41,835 nt of DNA. Origin: Sphingomonadaceae bacterium. Its GTDB lineage: Bacteria; Pseudomonadota; Alphaproteobacteria; Sphingomonadales; Sphingomonadaceae. Shown piece by piece: positions 24,511-31,594 of this stretch (its first letter is position 1; the number at the start of each line of letters is the position of its first letter). Location of the stretch: the NCBI GenBank assembly GCA_020630295.1, contig JAHDBR010000014.1:1-41835 (forward strand), read 5' to 3'. The notes under the pieces were generated by a model. That model ran no database searches and had not been told where the DNA came from. It saw only the letters and a list, made by a program, of their open reading frames with translations. Made by a program: the position numbers and the translations under genes.

Positions 24511-25449
24511 ATGGATAGTGGCAGCAAAGGCTTGGATGGCACAGGTGTATCCGCCATGCCCATGGGGGGCGACGAGGAAGAGCTCGTCATCGGTAATCCT
24601 CTATATGCCGGTATCCCTGACGAACTGTTTTCGCTGAAAGAACTGGATGTTCTTTATCAAGAAGAAACGCAAACCTTGTGGTCGTATATGCGGCCCAGCG
24701 GCAGGCCCACCTTCACGCGGGAATTGCTGAGCGACTTCGAAAATTGGCAGAAGCTGATTGCCAAAGGATTTGGCCCGGGCAAAGTCCCGCTAAAGTTTCT
24801 TGTTCTAGGCAGCCGGGCGCCAGGCGTTTTCTGTTTCGGCGGAGATTTGCAGCTGTTTCAGGAATTGATCCGTCAGCGTGACCGCGAGGGCTTGGTCCGG
24901 TACGGGCATCGCTGCTGCGCGATCCTGCACAAGAATATGAATGCGCTCGATATTCCGATGTTGACTATCGGTCTGGTCGAAGGATCGGCGCTTGGCGGCG
25001 GCTTTGAAGCATTGCTGTCATTCGATTATATCGTGGCTGAGCGGAACGCGACTTTCGGCTTGCCGGAAATTATGTTCGGCCTGTTTCCCGGCATGGGCGC
25101 GCATGCGTTTCTGTCGCGCAAACTTGGCAGCGCGATGGCAGACCGGCTGATCGTATCGAATGAAACCTACACCGCTGAAGAAATGTATGATCTTGGGATT
25201 GTGCATCATTTGGCCGAACCGGGCGAGGGGCTGTCCGCGTGTAAGGACTTCATCAAAAAATCGGAGCGGCGCCATGTCGGGCTGACGAATTCCCGCAAGG
25301 CGATGAAAATTGCGTGGAACCTCGAACTTGAGGAGCTGAACCGGATTACGGAACTGTGGGCGGATTCCGCCTTACAGCTCAGCGATCGTGATCTGAAAGT
25401 GATGTGCCGTCTGGCAGGGGCTCAAGAGAAACTGGTGAAAGCAGCCTGA
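24511..25449 (+). CDS. RpfF-like crotonase (candidate DSF-family signal synthase)
   Basis: A 312-residue crotonase-fold protein. It retains the features of RpfF, the enzyme that makes diffusible signal factor fatty acids: GVFCFGGDLQLF (oxyanion hole), EGSALGGGFEALLSFDYIVAE, FGLPEIMFGLFPGMGAHAFL, and a C-terminal ITELWADSALQLSDRDLKVMCRL. The glutamates of the two catalytic positions, E166 in GGGFE and E186 in GLPEI, are both present and are 20 residues apart, as are E141 and E161 of Xanthomonas RpfF. Ordinary enoyl-CoA hydratases are shorter (about 260) and lack this C-terminal segment. It lies 170 bases after the XrtA operon, same strand. Start uncertain: TTG 24454 and ATG 24556 are in frame; ATG 24511 is chosen. 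No RpfC or RpfG homologue is in the window. Confidence 0.82.
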   Translation: MDSGSKGLDGTGVSAMPMGGDEEELVIGNPLYAGIPDELFSLKELDVLYQEETQTLWSYMRPSGRPTFTRELLSDFENWQKLIAKGFGPGKVPLKFLVLGSRAPGVFCFGGDLQLFQELIRQRDREGLVRYGHRCCAILHKNMNALDIPMLTIGLVEGSALGGGFEALLSFDYIVAERNATFGLPEIMFGLFPGMGAHAFLSRKLGSAMADRLIVSNETYTAEEMYDLGIVHHLAEPGEGLSACKDFIKKSERRHVGLTNSRKAMKIAWNLELEELNRITELWADSALQLSDRDLKVMCRLAGAQEKLVKAA

Positions 25450-25465
25450 CGTTTAGACTTGCCGC

Positions 25466-26584
25466 TTAGTAGTCTGCGCCGTGGCCTAGCGCCATGTAAT
25501 CATCGCTCTGCATTTCCATCAACCGGCTGACGGTTCGTTCGAACTCGAAGCTGCCGTCGCCGGCTTGGTACAGGTCCGCAGGTTCTGCGTCCGCAGTTGC
25601 GAACAGCTTCACGCGGTGTTCGTATAGGGCATCAATCAGCGTGACGAACCGGGCGGCCTCGTTCCTGTCGTCTGGTCCCATGACCGGAATTCCGACAATG
25701 ATTACGGTGTGATACGCTTGTGCGATTGCCAGATAATCGCTTGCCCCGCGTGCTTCGGAACATAACCGTTTGAAGCTAAAGACCGCAGTACCCTTCAGTG
25801 CCCTTGGAACGTGCAAAGTACGCCCGCCGCCAAGATCAAGCTGTGCAGATGGCACATTGTCGCCATCATCGGGATCATAGTCGGTCAGGCGGAAAAATGC
25901 CTCCCGCACTTGTGCAGTAGCGGCATCGCCCAACGGAGTGTGCCAAGTGTCCAGCCCGCCCAGCCGGTCAAGACGGTAATCGATTGGACCGTTAAGCGGG
26001 ATAACATCAAGACGTTGTTCGATTAGATCGATAAACGGCAGAAAATGCTCGCGATTTAATCCGTCCTTGTACAAATCCTGTGGAGGTCTGTTGGAGGTGG
26101 TTACGATCGTCACCCCCTCATCGACTATTAAGGCTCGGAACAGGCGGCTCATAATCATCGCATCGGCGGAGTTATTGACCACCATTTCGTCAAAGGCGAG
26201 GCATCGGAGCCCCTCTGCGAGTTTTGCGGCAACCGGCGGGATCGGGTCGCCGCTCTCTTTCTTGCGCTCTTCGCGGAGCAGGGCGTGTACTTCCAGCATA
26301 AAGGCATGGAAGTGGACGCGGCGCTTTTCGTCTATGGCCAGCGCATCGTGGAACAGGTCCATCAACATGGACTTCCCGCGGCCGACACCGCCCCACATAT
26401 ACACACCGCGCGGCGAAGGCTCGCTTTTACCCAGTAGCTTGCTGAAAAACCCGCCTCCAGTTTCGTTGACCAACTCGCCGCGTAGTTTGGCCAGACGCTG
26501 CGCTGCCGCTTTCTGTTCGGGATCGGGCCGCAACTCGCCAGCTTCGACCAGTTGCTCATATCGGGAAACAGGCGTTTGCGTCAT
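25466..26584 (-). CDS. zapE: Cell division protein ZapE (AFG1-like ATPase)
   Basis: A 372-residue AFG1/ZapE ATPase. It begins SRYEQLVEAGELRPDPEQKAAAQRLAKL; Walker A is GGVGRGKSMLMDLF (near residue 65), Walker B is LAFDEMVVNN (about residue 130), and the sensor-type TSNRPPQDLYKDGLNRE follows. In bacteria it acts at the constricting FtsZ ring; the mitochondrial relative AFG1 is linked to respiratory complex handling. Its ATG overlaps the stop of the thioesterase gene by four bases (ATGA), and that gene follows sdhB, so sdhB, thioesterase and zapE form one minus-strand unit. It converges with the RpfF-like gene across 16 bases. Confidence 0.94.
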   Translation of the reverse strand: MTQTPVSRYEQLVEAGELRPDPEQKAAAQRLAKLRGELVNETGGGFFSKLLGKSEPSPRGVYMWGGVGRGKSMLMDLFHDALAIDEKRRVHFHAFMLEVHALLREERKKESGDPIPPVAAKLAEGLRCLAFDEMVVNNSADAMIMSRLFRALIVDEGVTIVTTSNRPPQDLYKDGLNREHFLPFIDLIEQRLDVIPLNGPIDYRLDRLGGLDTWHTPLGDAATAQVREAFFRLTDYDPDDGDNVPSAQLDLGGGRTLHVPRALKGTAVFSFKRLCSEARGASDYLAIAQAYHTVIIVGIPVMGPDDRNEAARFVTLIDALYEHRVKLFATADAEPADLYQAGDGSFEFERTVSRLMEMQSDDYMALGHGADY

Positions 26585-27039
26585 TTCTTCGGAGTGGCTT
26601 TGCGGACAAGACCGGAGAATGCGGCAACCAGATGATCTTCCTGCACAACTTCGCCGCGCATGAACATCAATCGGCCCGTCTCGCGCATGACTTCGACAAC
26701 TGCATCAAGCGGCTCGGTTGGCCTCCCGCCGCCGATGAATTGCGTCGAAAGTTCCAGAGTTACAGCCATTCCGGCCTCGCTTTTTCGGAGCACGTGCATT
26801 GCCGAAAACAGCGATATATCAATGAGCGACAGCGTAACCGCGCCGTGGATCATGTCTTGCAGATTTGTATGGCGGTGTTCGGGCAGCATACGCAATCGGC
26901 ATTTCTCGCCTTCCTGCCGTACCATCATCGGGCCCATCACTTGCGTGTTGAACCGGGTGTTGTCCTTCATATCCCAAGTATACCAGCCGGGCTGGTCGGC
27001 AATTTCGCGATATTCAAAGAAATCCGGCGGCGCGCGCAT
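26581..27039 (-). CDS. PaaI-type hotdog-fold thioesterase
   Basis: A 152-residue hotdog-domain protein of the PaaI/YdiI type. The active-site area RHTNLQDMIHGAVTLSLIDISLF (about residues 56-78) holds the conserved HG...D arrangement, and the central helix and FIGGGRPTEPLDAVVEVMRETGRLMFMRGEVV strand pattern are typical. These enzymes hydrolyse acyl-CoA thioesters. It lies between sdhB and zapE (18 bases after the sdhB stop, overlapping zapE by 4 bases). The substrate is not indicated by the sequence. Confidence 0.86.
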   Translation of the reverse strand: MRAPPDFFEYREIADQPGWYTWDMKDNTRFNTQVMGPMMVRQEGEKCRLRMLPEHRHTNLQDMIHGAVTLSLIDISLFSAMHVLRKSEAGMAVTLELSTQFIGGGRPTEPLDAVVEVMRETGRLMFMRGEVVQEDHLVAAFSGLVRKATPKK

Positions 27040-27057
27040 AGCTTTGCCCGAAACGCC

Positions 27058-27840
27058 TTAGATTGCCCGTTCGGCCATCATCTTCTTGGTTTCTGCAATT
27101 GCCTTCGCCGGGCTCAAACCCTTCGGGCACACATTGGCGCAATTCATGATTGTGTGACAGCGATAGAGGCGGAATGGATCTTCCAGTTCGTTCAGTCGCT
27201 CGCCAGTCATTTCATCACGGCTGTCTGCCAACCAGCGATAGGCCTGAAGCAGAATTGCAGGGCCGAGGAACTTGTCACTGTTCCACCAGTAAGACGGGCA
27301 GCTGGTAGAGCAGCACGCACACAGAATGCATTCGTACAAACCATCCAGTTGCTCGCGCTGTTCCGGTGACTGCAGGCGTTCCTTGCCGCTTGGCGTAGGC
27401 GTGACAGCCTGCAGCCAAGGGCGGATAGAAGCGTATTGCGCGTAGAAATGCGTGAAATCCGGAACCAGATCCTTGATTACTTCCATATGCGGAAGCGGGG
27501 TGATCTGGATATCGCCCTTCATATCCTCAATCGCGGAAGTGCATGCCAGCCCGTTTTTGCCGTTCATATTCATCGAACATGATCCGCAAATACCTTCCCG
27601 GCATGACCGGCGGAATGTCAGGGTCGGATCAATCTCGTTTTTGATCTTAAACAGAGCGTCAAGAACCATCGGGCCGCATTGGTCGAGGTCAATTTCAAAC
27701 GTGTCATAACGGGGATTTTCGCCCGTATCGGGATCGTAACGATAAATCTTGAACTTCTTCACCCGTCCAGCACCTTCGGCGCTGTGAGAACGGCCTTTGC
27801 CGTTGATCTTGGAATTTTTAGGAAGGGTGAAGCTCGCCAT
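27058..27840 (-). CDS. sdhB: Succinate dehydrogenase iron-sulfur subunit
   Basis: A 260-residue SdhB. All three cluster-binding motifs are intact: the [2Fe-2S] set [15 protein letters not shown] with a later Cys in ACTSA, the [4Fe-4S] set [12 protein letters not shown] and the [3Fe-4S] set [15 protein letters not shown]. It carries electrons from the flavoprotein SdhA to quinone in complex II. The usual sdhC, sdhD and sdhA are not adjacent: the upstream gene in this window is a divergent SDR at 28055. So sdhB heads its own minus-strand unit with a thioesterase and zapE. Start is ATG 27840, with AGGA about 10 bases before it. Confidence 0.97.
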   Translation of the reverse strand: MASFTLPKNSKINGKGRSHSAEGAGRVKKFKIYRYDPDTGENPRYDTFEIDLDQCGPMVLDALFKIKNEIDPTLTFRRSCREGICGSCSMNMNGKNGLACTSAIEDMKGDIQITPLPHMEVIKDLVPDFTHFYAQYASIRPWLQAVTPTPSGKERLQSPEQREQLDGLYECILCACCSTSCPSYWWNSDKFLGPAILLQAYRWLADSRDEMTGERLNELEDPFRLYRCHTIMNCANVCPKGLSPAKAIAETKKMMAERAI

Positions 27841-27892
27841 GGGAAGAAAGTCCTGATCTTTAAGTTGCGTTCGTCTTAGCGAAAATGCCGGT

Positions 27893-27921
27893 CAACACAA
27901 GCCGCCAGCATGGGGTGTCAA
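27893..27921 (-). promoter_or_regulatory. Possible promoter ahead of sdhB
   Basis: Minus-strand TTGACA at 27921-27916 matches the -35 consensus exactly. The hexamer at the right distance (TGTGTT-like, about 27899-27893) is a poor -10. It lies about 55-80 bases upstream of the sdhB ATG. Otherwise the 27841-28054 gap holds nothing I can name. Confidence 0.2.
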
Positions 27922-28054
27922 CGATGCGGCAATGCTGCTCCAGTTCATATAGCTCATACAAACGGACCAGACACGCAAATCCTTCGAAACCGATGTTGCG
28001 CGCCGTGCATCTAAGGCTGACCAACGTGCGGGTTTTAGGGAACTGGGCCATCGC

Positions 28055-28810
28055 GTGATGCGTCTCACTAATATGGATACTACCAAACCCGAAAACATTT
28101 CCCGATGCACCGCAGTTTTTGGTGCGACCGGCGGCATTGGCGCGGCTATTTGCAGCGAAGCTGCGCGGCGTGGAAGCCGCGTGTGGGCCGGATCGCGTTC
28201 AGGTAGCGGTCCCAGTGATGAAGCCATTACTCCGTTCGCATTCGACTTGGAAGACGAGGGCACCATTGCTGCCGCAGCCAAGCTGCTTGCAAGCGATCCT
28301 CCCGACCAGATTATCGTGGCAACTGGTGTCTTAACGCTGGAGGACGGAACCGGGCCAGAGCGCAGTTACCGAAAGCTGGATCAGTCTGCGATGGCGCGCA
28401 TATTCAGTCTGAATACAATCGGTCCGGCGATCATCGCGAAGCATATGTTGCCGCTTTTGCCGCGCGGCGAACGCAGTGGATTTGCCGCACTTTCCGCGCG
28501 TGTTGGATCAATCAGCGATAACGGGCTGGGCGGTTGGCATTCCTATCGCGCATCAAAAGCAGCGCTGAATATGCTGCTGAAAAACTTTGCGATCGAATTG
28601 GCGCGCACGCATAAACTAGCCGTAGTGGCCGGGCTGCACCCGGGTACCGTGGATACCGAACTTTCAGAGCCGTTTCAGGCCAATGTGCCGGACGGCAAGC
28701 TGTTTGCGCCGGAATACAGCGCCGCTGCCATGCTGGATGTTCTGGGCGGCCTGACACCCGAAGATAGCGGCAATGTTTTTGATTTTGCTGGAAAGCAAAT
28801 TCCCGCTTAA
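28055..28810 (+). CDS. SDR-family oxidoreductase, C-factor (CsgA)-like
   Basis: A 251-residue short-chain dehydrogenase. The cofactor loop FGATGGIGAAI is at about residues 23-33 (counting from GTG 28055), NTIGP stands in for the NAG-type motif region, the catalytic Ser is in ALSARVGSISDN and the Tyr/Lys are in SYRASKAA (about residues 169-176). HPGTVDTELSEPF follows, the pattern typical of the CsgA/C-factor-like subgroup. The start may be GTG 28055, ATG 28058 or ATG 28073; AGGGAA at 28037-28042 fits the first two. It is divergent from sdhB and converges with the ATP-grasp gene, with stop codons interlocked in TTAA (28807-28810). Substrate unknown. Confidence 0.86.
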   Translation: MMRLTNMDTTKPENISRCTAVFGATGGIGAAICSEAARRGSRVWAGSRSGSGPSDEAITPFAFDLEDEGTIAAAAKLLASDPPDQIIVATGVLTLEDGTGPERSYRKLDQSAMARIFSLNTIGPAIIAKHMLPLLPRGERSGFAALSARVGSISDNGLGGWHSYRASKAALNMLLKNFAIELARTHKLAVVAGLHPGTVDTELSEPFQANVPDGKLFAPEYSAAAMLDVLGGLTPEDSGNVFDFAGKQIPA

Positions 28811-29823
28811 CCTGCGATCAATGCGTTACGGCGCCAGCTTTCTGCGAGCAATGTTTCGAGCAGATCGGCATGGCTGAAACCTGCATAGCTGGCTGCCTTT
28901 GCCATGACTTTTTCCGACCACAGATTGCAGTTGAGATTGATTTCGATGAAATTGATTTCACCCGTATCCAGATCAAGCCGGAACTCGATGCGGCCATAGT
29001 CAAAGGGCAGCATTTCGCGGGCAAACTTGCGCGCCATGTCTTCAATTTTCGGAGCCAGATCCGGGTCCTCAAACAGCTTTAGCGCTGCCTTCTCTGTGTT
29101 CTGGACCAGATCCCGTTTCTCGTAATAGGTCCATAGGCGCTGCGTGTCCTCACGCTCGTACCACAGCATCGGAAGCGCTACGGGTTCGTCATTCAAAGTG
29201 ATGAAGGCGCACTGGATGTCATAGCCATTGAGATATGGTTCAACGATGGCATCGTGGCCTTGCCCGTGAATGTTCGCAATCGCGTTAGTCACGCCGAACC
29301 AGTCTCTGGCATCGGAAATGCCCCAGCTGGCGGAAGATGCGTTAGGCTTGATGACCCAACGCCCGTCGGGCGCTGCGGGCAAATCCTGCTCAAGAATGGG
29401 CGCGCCCTTGCGGTAACAGAACCAGTCAGCGGTTGGCACGCCCGCATTGCGCGCAACCAGCTTCGACACGCTTTTATCATCCCCTAAGCCGCGCAGGAAC
29501 GGCATCGCGCCGAGATAGGGTATACGGTGCATATTACACAGCAGCGGGATGACCATTTCAGAGTTCACAAAGCCGCCGCGATTGAGCAACGGAAAGATGA
29601 AATCGACTTCGGGCCGCTCGAAAAGAACCTGATAATTGTCTTCAAGTTGAAGATTCAGACCGAGATTTTCCAGCGTTGTGCGGACCTCGTGATGGTAGAT
29701 GGCGTGATTGCCGTCTTCGGGATGCATCCCGCCGCCAAATTTCGCGTGCTTGGCCATATATAGCAGGCGAACCCGCTCTTTGGCCTCGTCCGGAATGCGG
29801 AGCGGTTCGATATTCGTGGTCAT
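28807..29823 (-). CDS. ATP-grasp domain protein (D-Ala-D-Ala ligase-like), substrate unknown
   Basis: A 338-residue ATP-grasp protein. It shows VDFIFPLLNRGGFVNSEMVIPLLC (ligase N-lobe), LGDDKSVSKLVARNAGVPTADWF, the lysine strand RWVIKPNASSASWGIS, IVEPYLNGYDIQCAFI, and C-terminal metal-binding residues in FRLDLDTGEINFIEINLNCNLW, with ...EIN-LNCNL as in D-Ala-D-Ala ligase. The substrates cannot be told, but a carboxylate-amine or peptide ligase is expected. An upstream in-frame start at 29853 exists; ATG 29823 has GGGATG nearby and is preferred. A palindrome TCCGC-A-GCGGA (29870-29880) lies just upstream. It shares the strand with the dehalogenase upstream, 85 bases away. Confidence 0.82.
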   Translation of the reverse strand: MTTNIEPLRIPDEAKERVRLLYMAKHAKFGGGMHPEDGNHAIYHHEVRTTLENLGLNLQLEDNYQVLFERPEVDFIFPLLNRGGFVNSEMVIPLLCNMHRIPYLGAMPFLRGLGDDKSVSKLVARNAGVPTADWFCYRKGAPILEQDLPAAPDGRWVIKPNASSASWGISDARDWFGVTNAIANIHGQGHDAIVEPYLNGYDIQCAFITLNDEPVALPMLWYEREDTQRLWTYYEKRDLVQNTEKAALKLFEDPDLAPKIEDMARKFAREMLPFDYGRIEFRLDLDTGEINFIEINLNCNLWSEKVMAKAASYAGFSHADLLETLLAESWRRNALIAG

Positions 29824-29908
29824 GTAGGCATCCCGTAGCTGGTAGATCACCAACTAATAGAAACTATGCTCCGCAGCGGAAAGCGAAAACTGTTCTGCTG
29901 CGCAATAG

Positions 29909-30802
29909 TTACACGCCCGCATGCTTGGCGGTATCCAGAATGGCCCCCACAAAGCCCAGTGGATCGTCTTCCTGAATAAAATGTCCGCCGCTCAGCGTGC
30001 GGTGCAAATCATGCTTGGCGCCGGGAACACGTTCCTGAAATGCCGCAAACCCGCCCTTGGTAATCGGGTCTTTATCGCTGAAGCAGCAGGTGAAGGGCTT
30101 GTCGAATTGTTCGAGCGATTTCCACGCCTCCAACTGCGCGGGAACTTCTACATTATCACCTAGCGGCACAAGCGCCGGGAATATTCGGGAGCCCGCCTTG
30201 CTGCCGCGCGTGTCATAGGGCGCATTGTAAGCATCGACTACGTCTTGCGGCAGATCGGTCGTCGTCGCCTTTTGAATGATTGCGCCAATCGGGAATACGG
30301 GGCTCATTTTGGCAAAGGTACGCCATTTGGCAAAGGCTGGCGGCGGTTCCTGCCCTGCGGGCAAGCCGCCATTGGATAGAACCACGCCGGCAAATTTGTC
30401 CGGCATTGCCGCAACCAGCCTGAGGCCGATAAGCGAGCCCCAGTCCTGACAGGCAAGAATGACCTGATTGAGGCCCATGGCCTCGAACCATTCGCGCATC
30501 CATGCCACGTGTCCGGCATAGCTATAATCGCCTTTTGAAGTCGGCTTGTCCGATTTGCCGAAGCCGATGAGATCGGGGGCGAGCACGCGGTAACCCGCTT
30601 CGACCACGGGTCCGATCATCTTTCGGTAAAGGAAGCTCCAGCTTGGCTCGCCATGCATCATAAGGACCGGAATACCGTCTCGCGGGCCTTCATCCACATA
30701 GTGCAACCGCAATCCGTCGTTCAAAATGTGATAGCGCGGATCGAACGGGTAATCGGGAATATCGGAAAATCGCGCATCCGGTGTGCGGTGAACCTTGGCC
30801 AT
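29909..30802 (-). CDS. Haloalkane dehalogenase (HLD-I type alpha/beta hydrolase)
   Basis: A 297-residue alpha/beta-hydrolase. HGEPSW (residues 50-55) is the oxyanion/halide region, the nucleophile is Asp120 in ACQDWGSLIG with the halide-binding Trp121 next to it, an acid lies in FSDKDPIT, and the catalytic His is in GGHFIQED. A cap-domain Trp is present (FAKWRTFAK). This set matches HLD-I enzymes such as DhlA. They release halide from small haloalkanes; the natural substrate here is unknown. Start: tandem ATGs at 30805 and 30802 follow GGGAGAGA; the second has better spacing. It is divergent from the methyltransferase gene (88 bases apart). Confidence 0.87.
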   Translation of the reverse strand: MAKVHRTPDARFSDIPDYPFDPRYHILNDGLRLHYVDEGPRDGIPVLMMHGEPSWSFLYRKMIGPVVEAGYRVLAPDLIGFGKSDKPTSKGDYSYAGHVAWMREWFEAMGLNQVILACQDWGSLIGLRLVAAMPDKFAGVVLSNGGLPAGQEPPPAFAKWRTFAKMSPVFPIGAIIQKATTTDLPQDVVDAYNAPYDTRGSKAGSRIFPALVPLGDNVEVPAQLEAWKSLEQFDKPFTCCFSDKDPITKGGFAAFQERVPGAKHDLHRTLSGGHFIQEDDPLGFVGAILDTAKHAGV

Positions 30803-30890
30803 CATTCTCTCCCACAAAAGCGGTGCATTTTGTCTGCCCCTGCTTTTGCGGTATCATGGCTTTGGATGTTACGATTGGGAAGGGGTAAAA

Positions 30891-31526
30891 ATGGGCCTGC
30901 AAAAATGGTGGGATGCGCATGGCGTCCCGCGGCTTATCAAGCTGGCCTGCGGTACTCCGCAGATTATGAAACTTCGGTCAAAAGTGGTGCCTTTGGCGCG
31001 TGGAGACGTGTTCGAATTGGGCTGCGGCGGCGGGATCAACCACCCCTTCTATGACGCTACGGCAATAACGCGTTACGCCGGTATAGATCCGGGCGGAAAG
31101 CTGCTTGAATATGCCAGATCGGCGGCGGAAAAGAAGGGATGGAAGGCCGATATTCGTGACGGTGTCGGCGAAAGCATCCCCTTCGATGATAACAGTTTCG
31201 ACACGGTGGTTTGCACCTACACAATGTGCTCGGTTCAGGACCAGTCGCAAGTTGTCAAAGAGATGCGCCGCATCCTGAAACCGGGCGGACGGCTTCTATT
31301 TCTCGAACATGGCCGGGCACCCGATTCGCCGGTTGCAAAGTGGCAGGACCGGATCGAACCGCTCTGGAAGCCGGTTGCCGGAGGGTGTCATTTGACCCGC
31401 CCGATTACGTCCGCAGTTCGCGGTGGGGGCTTTGAAGTTGAACCAATGGGCGAAGGATATGCGCCCGGAACGCCGAAACCGGTTGGCTGGATGGAATGGG
31501 GCGTCGGAACCAAAACCGGAAACTGA
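30891..31526 (+). CDS. Class I SAM-dependent methyltransferase (Methyltransf_11)
   Basis: A 211-residue methyltransferase. Motif I is VFELGCGGGINHPFY (about residues 42-56), and motif II/III is FDDNSFDTVVCTYTMCSV (about residues 100-117), followed by LKPGGRLLFLEHGRAPD. It resembles the YjgM/UbiE-like and methyltransferase-11 groups that act on small molecules; the substrate is not evident. ATG 30891 has AAGGGG 5 bases upstream; an earlier in-frame start at 30795 is less likely. It is convergent with rne, and the rne terminator hairpin begins 15 bases after its stop. Confidence 0.85.
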   Translation: MGLQKWWDAHGVPRLIKLACGTPQIMKLRSKVVPLARGDVFELGCGGGINHPFYDATAITRYAGIDPGGKLLEYARSAAEKKGWKADIRDGVGESIPFDDNSFDTVVCTYTMCSVQDQSQVVKEMRRILKPGGRLLFLEHGRAPDSPVAKWQDRIEPLWKPVAGGCHLTRPITSAVRGGGFEVEPMGEGYAPGTPKPVGWMEWGVGTKTGN

Positions 31527-31533
31527 ACCGCGC

Positions 31534-31574
31534 AAAAAAATGGCCGCCCGGTCCATCGAAGAACCGGGCGGCCA
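31534..31574 (-). terminator. Intrinsic terminator of rne
   Basis: On the minus strand a perfect 12-base stem (TGGCCGCCCGGT paired with ACCGGGCGGCCA, 31563-31574 and 31541-31552) with a 10-base loop is followed by seven T residues (31540-31534 as read on the minus strand). It starts 21 bases after the rne stop. No T-run follows the stem on the plus strand, so it serves rne rather than the convergent methyltransferase gene. Confidence 0.92.
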
Positions 31575-31594
31575 CTCAATATTGTAGTGTCAGC

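Noticed and set aside
26632-27369. 245-codon plus-strand frame over the thioesterase and sdhB
   Set aside because: Antisense shadow; both minus-strand genes are clear and overlapped completely.
27860-28051. 63-codon minus-strand frame between the SDR and sdhB
   Set aside because: No ribosome site, no recognisable motif, and it covers the probable sdhB promoter; I cannot support it as a gene.
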